Positions 8,418-15,057 of a stretch of 43,910 bases of DNA are shown here, in pieces. The notes beneath the pieces are model-generated. The model searched no databases, was not told the DNA's origin, and saw only the letters and a list, made by a program, of their open reading frames with translations. This stretch comes from Candidatus Gastranaerophilales bacterium (GTDB lineage: Bacteria > Cyanobacteriota > Vampirovibrionia > Gastranaerophilales > Gastranaerophilaceae). Within the stretch, counting starts at the first letter, position 1; each line of letters begins with the position of its first letter. Position numbers and translations under genes: made by a program. The DNA lies in the NCBI GenBank assembly GCA_944325535.1, contig CALVAL010000007.1:1-43910 (forward strand). The letters run 5' to 3'.

Positions 8418-8476
8418 TAGTGAATAGTAACTAGTGAATAGTGAATAGGATTCTATTTGCAAATCACTAGTTACTA
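8418..8476 (+). repeat. Heptanucleotide short tandem repeat with inverted partner
   Basis: Immediately after the rpmG stop there are four tandem heptads, TAGTGAA, TAGTAAC, TAGTGAA, TAGTGAA (8418-8445). Twenty bases further on the same heptads appear inverted: AGTAACTAGTG (8426-8436) pairs perfectly with CACTAGTTACT (8465-8475). The transcript can therefore fold into a long hairpin between rpmG and the tRNA. Short tandemly repeated heptamers of this type are a known cyanobacterial genome feature. Confidence 0.7.
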
Positions 8477-8488
8477 ATCAACAGTCAG

Positions 8489-8561
8489 GCGTCCTTAGTT
8501 CAGTTGGTAGAACGTCGGTCTCCAAAACCGGATGTCGAGGGTTCGAGTCCTTCAGGGCGCG
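8489..8561 (+). tRNA. trnW: tRNA-Trp (anticodon CCA)
   Basis: A complete 73-base cloverleaf. The acceptor arm GCGTCCT pairs with AGGGCGC (one G-T wobble). The D arm contains GTTCAGTTGGTAGAAC. The anticodon stem TCGGT/ACCGG encloses loop CTCCAAA with anticodon CCA. The T arm is GAGGG-TTCGAGT-CCTTC. The discriminator is G8561. The 3' CCA is not encoded and must be added by nucleotidyltransferase. A tRNA-Trp directly upstream of secE-nusG is a conserved bacterial arrangement. Confidence 0.97.
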
Positions 8562-8592
8562 ATTTATTAAATAAAAATAGGTAACAATTAAA

Positions 8593-8793
8593 ATGAACAA
8601 TTCTTTAGAAAATGCAAAGAAAAGTATAGTATCATATTTTAAAGGCGTAAGGACTGAGTGGGGGAAGGTAACATGGCCGGAAAAACACCAAGTCATTGTA
8701 GAAACTTTCTTTGTAGTTGCAATTGTTTTTATATTTACAGTCTTCATTTATTTAGTAGATATAATATTCAATGCATTATTGTCTAAGTTTTAA
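8593..8793 (+). CDS. secE: Preprotein translocase subunit SecE
   Basis: A 66-residue single-span SecE of the short type. An N-terminal amphipathic helix (NSLENAKKSIVSYFKGVRTEW) contains the conserved hinge GKVTWPEKHQVIVET, followed by one membrane helix (about 38-60, FFVVAIVFIFTVFIYLVDII). SecE clamps SecY in the Sec channel. It sits between tRNA-Trp and nusG, its usual place. Confidence 0.96.
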   Translation: MNNSLENAKKSIVSYFKGVRTEWGKVTWPEKHQVIVETFFVVAIVFIFTVFIYLVDIIFNALLSKF

Positions 8794-8830
8794 TTGCATA
8801 CGTGACGCATTACAACCATAAAGGGTGAAA

Positions 8831-9448
8831 ATGATGAGTGAAAAAGAAGAAAATTTTGTAAATGAAGAAATAGTGGAAGATACCCAAGAAGTTGAAACTG
8901 CTAAATCGTCTGACAACAAAAAGAATCAAAAACGTTGGTATATAGTTCATACTTACTCAGGTTATGAAAACAAAGTTAAGAGTAACTTGGAAAAACGTAT
9001 TGAATACATGAACATGGCTGATAAAATATTTAGAGTTGAAGTACCTCAAAAGACTGTAACTCAAATAAAAGGCGGCAGAAAGCAAGAAAAAGAAGAAAAA
9101 ATCTTCCCTGGCTATGTTTTAGTAGAAATGATAATGGACGAAGACAGCTGGTATGTAGTTCGTCATACAGCAGGAGTTACAAAATTTGTAGGTTCAGCTA
9201 AAAAACCTATTCCTGCAAAAGAAAGTGAAATTAAAAAGATTATTCATCGTTCAACAGCTCAGACTCAAAAAATTGAGATGGATGTTAAAGTCGGTGAAAA
9301 AGTTAGAATTATATCTGGTCCATTTGCTGAATTTGTTGGTGATATTACAGAAGTATATCCAGACAAAGCTAAACTTAGAGCAATGGTATCAATATTCGGA
9401 CGTGAAACTCCGGTAGAATTGGAATATAAACAAATTCAAAAATTATAA
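8831..9448 (+). CDS. nusG: Transcription termination/antitermination factor NusG
   Basis: About 205 residues. The NGN domain (about 35-150) starts with KRWYIVHTYSGYENKVKSNL and contains FPGYVLVEM and GVTKFVG. The C-terminal KOW domain (about 155-205) has VGEKVRIISGPFAEFVGDI. NusG binds RNA polymerase and couples it to ribosomes or Rho. An acidic extension of about 34 residues precedes the NGN domain. ATGs at 8831 and 8834 are both served by AAAGGG; I report the first. Confidence 0.96.
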   Translation: MMSEKEENFVNEEIVEDTQEVETAKSSDNKKNQKRWYIVHTYSGYENKVKSNLEKRIEYMNMADKIFRVEVPQKTVTQIKGGRKQEKEEKIFPGYVLVEMIMDEDSWYVVRHTAGVTKFVGSAKKPIPAKESEIKKIIHRSTAQTQKIEMDVKVGEKVRIISGPFAEFVGDITEVYPDKAKLRAMVSIFGRETPVELEYKQIQKL

Positions 9449-9489
9449 GGGTAAGTAAAATTTACTCTAAACAATGATAATACAAATAA

Positions 9490-9528
9490 CGTGGAAGGGG
9501 ATGCCCCCCGTTTGTACCACGAAAGGAG
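9490..9528 (+). promoter_or_regulatory. Stem-loop leader of rplK, probable L1 autoregulation site
   Basis: An outer stem CGTGG (9490-9494) / CCACG (9517-9521) encloses an inner hairpin GGGG-AT-GCCCC after two unpaired A's. On the 3' side there is a single-stranded GTTTGTA, and the Shine-Dalgarno AAAGGAG (9522-9528) follows the outer stem directly. The same design recurs before rplA. Ribosomal protein L1 is known to repress the L11-L1 operon by binding a leader that mimics its 23S rRNA site; the identification here is inference from position and shape. Confidence 0.6.
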
Positions 9529-9536
9529 AACACAAA

Positions 9537-9968
9537 ATGGCAAAAAAAGTAGTAGGAAAAATTAAACTGCAAATCCAAGCAGGTAAAGCAAATCCATCAC
9601 CTCCAGTTGGTCCTGCTTTAGGTCAACACGGTGTAAACATTATGGATTTTTGTAAACAGTTCAATGCTAGAACTGAGTCTCAAGCTGGTTACATCATTCC
9701 AGTAGTTATTGATGTTTACGAAGATAGAAGTTTTACTTTCGTAACAAAATCACCTCCAGCACCTGTTTTAATCAAAAAGGCATTAAATATCCCTAAAGGT
9801 TCTGCAGTGCCTAATAAAACTAAAGTTGGTGAAATTACTAGAGCTCAATTAGAAGAAATTGCAAAAATCAAAATGAATGATTTAAATGCAACAACTATGG
9901 AAGCTGCAGTAGAAATGATTAAAGGCTCTTGCAGAGCAATGGGTGTTACTGTTAAAGAAGAGGGGTAA
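9537..9968 (+). CDS. rplK: 50S ribosomal protein L11 (uL11)
   Basis: A 143-residue protein starting [20 protein letters not shown], with the [15 protein letters not shown] segment that contacts the GTPase centre and thiostrepton site, and a C-terminal rRNA-binding domain ([25 protein letters not shown]). The frame is open 21 codons further upstream, but the ATG at 9537 is preceded by AAAGGAG and gives the standard L11 length. It is co-transcribed with nusG and rplA. Confidence 0.97.
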   Translation: MAKKVVGKIKLQIQAGKANPSPPVGPALGQHGVNIMDFCKQFNARTESQAGYIIPVVIDVYEDRSFTFVTKSPPAPVLIKKALNIPKGSAVPNKTKVGEITRAQLEEIAKIKMNDLNATTMEAAVEMIKGSCRAMGVTVKEEG

Positions 9969-10016
9969 ATAAATCTCTTATTTTAATAGACTCCATACGA
10001 TAAATGATACAATATA

Positions 10017-10052
10017 ATGGAAGGACTCTCAGTCCGCTAATACCATGAAAGG
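10017..10052 (+). promoter_or_regulatory. Stem-loop leader of rplA, same design as the rplK leader
   Basis: An outer stem ATGG (10017-10020) / CCAT (10043-10046), two unpaired A's, an inner hairpin GGACT-CTC-AGTCC (10023-10035), then GCTAATA on the 3' side, with GAAAGGA starting right after the outer stem. Spacing, the AA bulge, the GYTWRTA-CCAY segment and the adjacent Shine-Dalgarno all match the element before rplK, while the stem sequences differ compensatorily. Confidence 0.58.
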
Positions 10053-10061
10053 ATAAGAAAA

Positions 10062-10787
10062 ATGTCAAAAATTACTAAAAAACAAAAAAAGCTTCAAGAA
10101 TTGCTAGCTGATTTCCAACAACCTGCTAGTGGTCGTGATGCGTTAATAAAATTACAAGAAATTTCTAAAGAAGTATCAAAGTTCAATGAAACAGTTGAAT
10201 GTCACATGCGTTTGGGTATTGAAGTAAAACATGCTGAACAACAAATCAGATCAACAGTTGTTTTACCTGCTGGTCTTGGTAAAGAAGTTCGAGTATGTGT
10301 TATTGCAAAAGGACCTAAAGTAAATGAAGCTAAAGACGCTGGTGCAGATTTCTATGGTACAGAAGATATCATTGATAAAATCGCTGGTGGCTGGTTTGAA
10401 TTTGATACATTGATTGCTACTCCTGACTGTATGGGTATGTTAGGTAAGTTAGGTAGAGTTTTAGGACCTAAAGGTTTAATGCCTAACCCTAAGACAGGAA
10501 CAGTAACTCTTGATATAGCAAAAGCTGTTAAAGATGCTAAAGCTGGTAAGGTTGAGTTCAGAGCTGATAAACAAGGTATGATTCACTGCCCTATCGGTAA
10601 AGTACAATTCTCTAATGAAGACTTAGTTAAAAACTATGGAACATTAGTAGATGCTGTATTAAGAGCAAAACCTTCTGCAGCAAAAGGTACTTATGTTAAG
10701 TCAATTTATTTGACAACAACTATGGGACCTAGCATTAAGATAGATTCAAAAAATCTACAAGCAGAAGTAAAAGAGATTGTTGGTTGA
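10062..10787 (+). CDS. rplA: 50S ribosomal protein L1 (uL1)
   Basis: A 241-residue protein that forms the L1 stalk and is usually the translational repressor of its own operon. The L1 signature is present: [20 protein letters not shown] in the centre, [20 protein letters not shown] near residue 50 and [13 protein letters not shown] at the end. It is the last gene of the rpmG-rplA block and ends 7 bases before a strong terminator. Confidence 0.97.
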   Translation: MSKITKKQKKLQELLADFQQPASGRDALIKLQEISKEVSKFNETVECHMRLGIEVKHAEQQIRSTVVLPAGLGKEVRVCVIAKGPKVNEAKDAGADFYGTEDIIDKIAGGWFEFDTLIATPDCMGMLGKLGRVLGPKGLMPNPKTGTVTLDIAKAVKDAKAGKVEFRADKQGMIHCPIGKVQFSNEDLVKNYGTLVDAVLRAKPSAAKGTYVKSIYLTTTMGPSIKIDSKNLQAEVKEIVG

Positions 10788-10794
10788 TATTTGC

Positions 10795-10822
10795 GGCTAG
10801 CCGAAAGGTTAGCCTTTTTTTT
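10795..10822 (+). terminator. Rho-independent terminator of the ribosomal block
   Basis: An 8-bp stem GGCTAGCC / GGTTAGCC closed by a GAAA tetraloop (10803-10806) and followed by eight T's. Confidence 0.93.
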
Positions 10823-10840
10823 AAATAATAAAAATAAAAT

Positions 10841-10867
10841 ATACCCTAGAGAAATGTTCTAGGGTAT
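10841..10867. terminator. Bidirectional terminator between rplA and 10894
   Basis: A perfect 10-bp stem ATACCCTAGA / TCTAGGGTAT with a 7-base loop, A/T-rich on both flanks. On the minus strand it serves the thioredoxin-like gene that ends 26 bases away; on the plus strand it backs up the rplA terminator. Confidence 0.8.
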
Positions 10868-10893
10868 ATTTTTATTAGTGCCAAATAAATTTA

Positions 10894-11277
10894 CTAATTA
10901 ATAAACATTTTTAGACGCTCAGAAAAACATGCATTATCTAAAATACAATTTTTCTGTAAGTATCTAGAAATTTTACCATGATCTTTAAATAACAATACAT
11001 ATGGTAAATTTGGATAGATATGATATATTTTATTAAAAGCTTTTGCCTCCTTTGATGCTATATCTAAAGGAACAAAATTATACTGTTCACCATACTGCTG
11101 TTTCATGCCATTATAAGCTTGCTGAACAGGAAGTAAATCATCTGCCCATGATGCATAAATCAATAAAGCCATTGGCTTAGGTGAAGAAAGAGCTTCTTCA
11201 TAAGTCATTGCATTAACTGACTTAGTATTAATTAAAATTAACGAAAATAAAACTAAAGAAAATAAAATTTTTTTCAT
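10894..11277 (-). CDS. Exported thioredoxin-fold protein without redox cysteines
   Basis: A 127-residue protein with a clear signal peptide (MKKILFSLVLFSLILINTKSVNA, cleavage after about residue 23). The remainder resembles thioredoxin: a beta strand MALLIYASWADD, a helix, then YNFVPLDIAS, and the cis-proline-like NLPYVLLFKDHG. The position of WCxxC reads WADDL, so the redox cysteines are gone; two other cysteines occur late (NCILDNACF, about 110-116) and may form a disulfide. A non-redox scaffold or chaperone role is possible, but nothing in the neighbourhood says which. It lies alone between terminators, upstream of fabI's terminator. Confidence 0.75.
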   Translation of the reverse strand: MKKILFSLVLFSLILINTKSVNAMTYEEALSSPKPMALLIYASWADDLLPVQQAYNGMKQQYGEQYNFVPLDIASKEAKAFNKIYHIYPNLPYVLLFKDHGKISRYLQKNCILDNACFSERLKMFIN

Positions 11278-11311
11278 AATATAATAATCCTATTTAAATA
11301 AATACAAAAAT

Positions 11312-11341
11312 ACCGGATTTATATTTATATATAAATCCGGT
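11312..11341 (-). terminator. Terminator of fabI
   Basis: A perfect 13-bp inverted repeat ACCGGATTTATAT / ATATAAATCCGGT with a 4-base loop, followed on the minus strand by ATTTTTGTATTT. It lies 10 bases after the fabI stop. Confidence 0.88.
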
Positions 11342-11351
11342 CAAGAACAAA

Positions 11352-12155
11352 TTATTCAGCTTTTGATAATACATCCATTTCTTCAGCTGAAGCATATGCA
11401 GAATGGCAACCACAATCGCAGTATATAACCTCTCCGGTAGTACCACTTGATAAATCTGATGCTAAATATAGACCAGCTTTACCTACGTCATCTAATGAAA
11501 CATTCTTTTTCATAGGCGCTCTCATAACAGCAGCTTTTAACATATTAGAAAAACCACTAATACCCATTGATGCTAATGTTTTTACAGGACCTGATGATAA
11601 GCAATTTACTCTTATACCTTTAGGTCCTAAATCCACTGCTAAAAATCTCATTGCTGATTCTAATGCAGCCTTAGCAACGCCCATAACATTATAACTTGGT
11701 ACTGATAATACAGATCCTAAATAAGTTAAAGCAAAAATAGAACTTCCTTCATTCATAATAGGTTCTGCATGTCTACAAACAGTAACTAAAGAATAAGCAC
11801 TAACACCTAATGCAATATCCCAACCTTCTTTTGAGGTATCAACAAATCTACCCATCAAATCTTCTTTTGGAGCAAAAGCTACAGCATGTACAACAAAGTC
11901 CAATTTTCCATATATTTTTTCACATTCTTTAAATACAGCTTCTACTTCCTCTTCCTTTGTTACGTCACAAGACATAATCAATTTAGCATTCATTTCTTCA
12001 GCAATAGGACGAACTCTTTTTTCCATAGCCTCGCCTGCATAAGTAAATGCAATATCAGCTCCAGCATCATATAATTGTTTTGCAATACCATATGCTATAC
12101 CATGGGTATTTGAAACGCCAAATATGACACCTTTTTTCCCTTTCATTAAATCCAT
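11352..12155 (-). CDS. fabI: Enoyl-[acyl-carrier-protein] reductase, FabI type
   Basis: A 267-residue short-chain dehydrogenase-fold enzyme for the last step of each fatty-acid elongation cycle. It shows the FabI-type NAD-binding start (GVIFGVSNTHGIAYGIAKQL), the HAVAFAPKEDLMGRF region, LTYLGSV, and the Y-x6-K catalytic pair in SYNVMGVAKAALE. Its length is normal. The C-terminus contains an unusual cysteine cluster (YCDCGCHSAYASAEEMDVLS) where FabI usually has a D/Y-G-rich end. AAGAGGAG precedes the ATG. It is monocistronic with its own terminator. Confidence 0.95.
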   Translation of the reverse strand: MDLMKGKKGVIFGVSNTHGIAYGIAKQLYDAGADIAFTYAGEAMEKRVRPIAEEMNAKLIMSCDVTKEEEVEAVFKECEKIYGKLDFVVHAVAFAPKEDLMGRFVDTSKEGWDIALGVSAYSLVTVCRHAEPIMNEGSSIFALTYLGSVLSVPSYNVMGVAKAALESAMRFLAVDLGPKGIRVNCLSSGPVKTLASMGISGFSNMLKAAVMRAPMKKNVSLDDVGKAGLYLASDLSSGTTGEVIYCDCGCHSAYASAEEMDVLSKAE

Positions 12156-12244
12156 ATTAAAACTCCTCTTTTAAATATTTACCTGTATAGAATATCAAAA
12201 AAATAAAACTAAATCAATATTTATAGTATTTTAGACAATAAAAA

Positions 12245-12263
12245 GAGCTTGATAAACAAGCTC
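12245..12263 (-). terminator. Terminator of the flagellin gene
   Basis: The stem GAGCTTG / CAAGCTC with a 5-base loop is followed on the minus strand by TTTTTATTGTC. It is located 40 bases after the flagellin stop. Confidence 0.8.
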
Positions 12264-12303
12264 ATATATAAGTACATATCCCAATCAACAACATTTTAAA
12301 ATT

Positions 12304-13149
12304 TTATACTAAACTTAAAGCAATACTCGGCGTCTGATTAGCAGTAGCTAGGAGTGTAGCAGCTGCCTGCTGAAGTATCTGCGCTTTTATATAACTAGAG
12401 GATTCCTCTGCAATATCAGCATCTCTTATTGTAGATAACGAAGATGTCAAATTTTCAGTCTGAACTTCTAGAGAAGTAGAAGCTGACTCTAATCTATTTT
12501 GAGCAGCACCTAATGCAGTTACTCTATCTGAAATAGAAGTTATAGCTGCATCTATCACTTCTAATTGAGTAGCAGCAGTCTTCGTATCAGTACAAGCTTT
12601 AGAAAAATCTGTCTTACTACTTTTTAGCAATGCTGAAGCATTTGAATCTTGGAATAAATCATCAGATAGTATTATTTGGCTATTTGCATCTCCATAAATA
12701 CCTACCTGCAAAGTTATTGCACCTGTCTTACTAGACATTAAATCAATACCATTAAATTCAGCATTTGCGGATACCCTATCAATTTCCTCTAAACGTGCCA
12801 TTATTTCAGATTGGATAGCCTTCAAAGAATCAGAACCATATGTTCCATTTGCTGCTTGTTCTGTTAAATCTCTTACTCTTTGCAAATGTGAAGTTAAAAG
12901 AGCATAATTCTCTTCAGCAGTTGTCAACAAGTCAATTCCCATTGATGTATTTTGGGTTGCTACGTCTAAAGAACCTAACTGTGTTTCCCAATTTGCAGCA
13001 ATTGAATATCCAGCAGCATCATCTTTAGCATGATTTATTCTATAACCAGTAGTCATTCTTTCAATAGACTGATTGAGCATACTAGTTGCAGCACTCAAAT
13101 TACTTTGTACTATTAAAGACGATAAGTTTGTATTAATCGTAAGAGCCAT
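12304..13149 (-). CDS. fliC: Flagellin
   Basis: A 281-residue flagellin with the conserved terminal helices and a short central domain. The N-terminus has INTNLSSLIVQSNLSAA, the conserved SIERMTTGYRINHAKDDAAG and VATQNTSMGIDLLTTAEE. The C-terminus has ALGAAQNRLESA, AEESSSYIKAQILQQAAATL and ANQTPSIALSLV. At 281 residues the variable D2/D3 domain is almost absent, giving a minimal filament subunit. No other flagellar structural gene is nearby. AAAGG precedes the ATG by 7 bases. Confidence 0.95.
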   Translation of the reverse strand: MALTINTNLSSLIVQSNLSAATSMLNQSIERMTTGYRINHAKDDAAGYSIAANWETQLGSLDVATQNTSMGIDLLTTAEENYALLTSHLQRVRDLTEQAANGTYGSDSLKAIQSEIMARLEEIDRVSANAEFNGIDLMSSKTGAITLQVGIYGDANSQIILSDDLFQDSNASALLKSSKTDFSKACTDTKTAATQLEVIDAAITSISDRVTALGAAQNRLESASTSLEVQTENLTSSLSTIRDADIAEESSSYIKAQILQQAAATLLATANQTPSIALSLV

Positions 13150-13223
13150 ACCCTAACCTTTCAGACCCTATCTAACTTTTTTTATAAATAATCCCTAATC
13201 AGGTAAATGAAAAATCTCTCTCT

Positions 13224-13253
13224 TATATATTTATCACATACCCTTGTATACAA
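13224..13253 (-). promoter_or_regulatory. Possible promoter of the flagellin gene
   Basis: On the minus strand TTGTAT (13253-13248) and TATATA (13229-13224) are 18 bases apart, about 75 bases before the ATG. The rest of the 287-base gap 13150-13436 is AT-rich. It also holds a 14-bp palindrome (13334-13347) and a terminator. No good sigma-28 (TAAA-N15-GCCGATAA) match is visible upstream of this gene. Confidence 0.3.
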
Positions 13254-13372
13254 ATATTATAGATTAACTAAATAAAAAAAGCACTATTATTTTAAATAAA
13301 TTTACAATTATTTACATATACTAAGAGCAGATATTATAAGCTTATAAATTTTAAATTTATTTATATAAAACT

Positions 13373-13402
13373 AAAACTTCTCTTTTTAAAAAGAGAAGTT
13401 TT
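13373..13402. terminator. Bidirectional terminator downstream of rnhA
   Basis: A perfect 30-base hairpin, AAAACTTCTCTTT - TTAA - AAAGAGAAGTTTT. On the minus strand it serves rnhA, which ends at 13437. Confidence 0.85.
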
Positions 13403-13436
13403 TTAATTATTATAAAAATTATACTAATTAAATTAA

Positions 13437-13907
13437 TTAAGAAAGAAGCTTATACGCATTTACTGCTAAAGTATCACAACGTTCATTATATTCGTGACCA
13501 GCATGACCTTTTACCCAAACAAAACTTACATCATGAGGTTCTTTAGCTTTAAGCAAGCGCTGCCACAAATCAACATTCTTAACAGGTGATTTTCCAGCGG
13601 TTTTCCAACCTTTTTTTATCCAATTATCTACCCAATGATTATTAAAAGCATCTACAACATATTTACTATCAGAATATATTACTACATTGCAAGGTTTTTT
13701 CAATGCTTCAAGTCCCACAATAACCGCCATTAATTCCATTTGATTATTAGTTACATTCTCAAAGCCTTCAGATAGTTCTTTTTCATGCTTTTGTCCATTT
13801 GCATCAATATGTACAAGTATAGTACCATAGCCACCTTTTCCGGGATTTCCGCTACAAGCACCATCGGTGTATATATTTACTTCAGCTCTATCTTCTTTAT
13901 TAACCAC
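13437..13907 (-). CDS. rnhA: Ribonuclease HI
   Basis: A 156-residue type 1 RNase H, which cuts RNA in RNA-DNA hybrids. The four metal-binding carboxylates are present: D in [14 protein letters not shown] in [11 protein letters not shown] in [12 protein letters not shown] and D in ERCDTLAVN; the active-site loop histidine is in [11 protein letters not shown]. The start is a GTG at 13907, only two bases after the stop of the upstream small gene and without its own ribosome binding site, so translation is probably coupled. The length is typical of the E. coli type. Confidence 0.95.
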   Translation of the reverse strand: MVNKEDRAEVNIYTDGACSGNPGKGGYGTILVHIDANGQKHEKELSEGFENVTNNQMELMAVIVGLEALKKPCNVVIYSDSKYVVDAFNNHWVDNWIKKGWKTAGKSPVKNVDLWQRLLKAKEPHDVSFVWVKGHAGHEYNERCDTLAVNAYKLLS

Positions 13908-13909
13908 AA

Positions 13910-14194
13910 CTATGCTGCAATACCTTTAATTTCTGTAATAAGATACTTTGCAACCCATTCAAAATCTTTATTATCACTTGCAGCTTTTTTTAGATATTCA
14001 ACAGAAGCTTCACCAATTCTAATCAATGTCATAGCTACAACACCACGTTTTACGCCTTTTACAACTTGTAATTGATTAACAAGTTCTGGAACTACTGCAC
14101 TTCCTTTATCAACTAAAATATTTTCGATTTTATTCTTTGTAGTGTTATCAGCTGTTTCTAATTTTCCTAGAATTTCTTCAACTTGTGAATGCAT
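13910..14194 (-). CDS. Small HEAT-repeat-like protein
   Basis: A 94-residue helical protein. Residues about 25-85 look like one and a half HEAT/armadillo repeats: [19 protein letters not shown], then [20 protein letters not shown], then [12 protein letters not shown]. It has no signal peptide or metal site. Strong AAGGAGAA upstream of the ATG supports the start. It forms an operon with rnhA (2-base gap). The function is unknown; HEAT units usually mediate protein binding. Confidence 0.75.
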   Translation of the reverse strand: MHSQVEEILGKLETADNTTKNKIENILVDKGSAVVPELVNQLQVVKGVKRGVVAMTLIRIGEASVEYLKKAASDNKDFEWVAKYLITEIKGIAA

Positions 14195-14359
14195 ATCTTC
14201 TTTCTCCTTAATTCTTTAATCTTTGCATTTTTATTATAGACTAAATTTTTATTAAATTAAGATTTCCTTATATAATCTTAATATCCATATTAAAATTTTA
14301 ATATTTCTTTTATTAATTAGGTTTTAGGCAAATCTATATAGTTTCTATGTAACAATTTC

Positions 14360-14387
14360 TTAACAAAAGAATTAAAAAGTGTAAAAT
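14360..14387 (+). promoter_or_regulatory. Probable speD promoter
   Basis: TTAACA (14360-14365) and TAAAAT (14382-14387) are separated by 16 bases, about 100 bases before the speD start. The 291-base gap 14195-14485 otherwise shows only AT-rich sequence. Confidence 0.45.
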
Positions 14388-14485
14388 ATACAAATTTTTT
14401 GTTTTTATAGTATAGTGTTATATAAAAGTTAGTGGAAATTTTTAATTAGTGTAAAAACACACTGGTAGTAAAGGAGGCACATGAA

Positions 14486-14944
14486 TTGACAATTGTATCA
14501 TCATCTCTAGACGAGCTAGAAAAAAATAACTTGGACAAAGTAAACTTAGGACAACATGTCCTTGCTGAATTTTTTGAGTGTGATCCAAACATTCTTAACA
14601 GTAACGATAAAGTAGAAAAGTACATGGTAGACGCGGCTCTGGAGTGTGGTGCCACAATCGTTCAAAAGTGCTTTCATATGTTTAATCCATATGGTGTTAG
14701 TGGTGTTGTTATTATTTCTGAAAGCCACTTAGCAATTCATACTTGGCCTGAATTAGGATACGCAGCTGTAGATTTATTTACTTGCGGTACTAAATGTGAT
14801 CCTAAAGTTGCATATGAATTTTTAAAAGAAAAATTTAACTCTAAAAATGCTTCTTTTACAGAACTTAAAAGAGGTATTATTGATAGAGAAACTCTTAAAT
14901 TATCTGAACAACCTTTTGAAATCGCAGAACAATTTGAGGGATAA
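14486..14944 (+). CDS. speD: S-adenosylmethionine decarboxylase proenzyme
   Basis: A 152-residue proenzyme of the prokaryotic short class (SpeH/SpeD). It self-cleaves at a serine to form a pyruvoyl group and makes decarboxylated SAM, the aminopropyl donor for spermidine. The cleavage motif SESHLAIHTWPE is intact (S80 becomes the pyruvoyl), as is the catalytic-cysteine region DLFTCGTKCDP. The start is TTG at 14486: AAGGAGG lies 8 bases upstream, and the nearer ATG (14481) is followed at once by a stop. The N-terminus is about 15 residues longer than in typical relatives. No spermidine synthase is adjacent; a terminator follows. Confidence 0.95.
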   Translation: MTIVSSSLDELEKNNLDKVNLGQHVLAEFFECDPNILNSNDKVEKYMVDAALECGATIVQKCFHMFNPYGVSGVVIISESHLAIHTWPELGYAAVDLFTCGTKCDPKVAYEFLKEKFNSKNASFTELKRGIIDRETLKLSEQPFEIAEQFEG

Positions 14945-14980
14945 GGGGTAAATAATAAGTTTATTCAAAATTTTAAGAGT

Positions 14981-15012
14981 GAAAAATGACGGCATGTATG
15001 TCGTCATTTTTC
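14981..15012 (+). terminator. Terminator of speD
   Basis: An 11-bp stem GAAAAATGACG / CGTCATTTTTC that can extend by a further wobble pair and CAT/ATG. It is followed by TTAATAAA. It lies 36 bases after the speD stop. Confidence 0.82.
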
Positions 15013-15057
15013 TTAATAAAATAGCAATTTTTAGGAGCTTTTTGTTTTTTATATAAT

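Noticed and set aside
13150-13260. Sigma-28 promoter for the flagellin gene
   Set aside because: No TAAA-N15-GCCGATAA-like match is visible in the flagellin upstream region; only a weak sigma-70-like pair was found.
13334-13347. 14-bp palindrome TTATAAGCTTATAA as an operator
   Set aside because: It is AT-only except for the centre, lies between a terminator and a flagellin promoter region, and could easily occur by chance in sequence this AT-rich.
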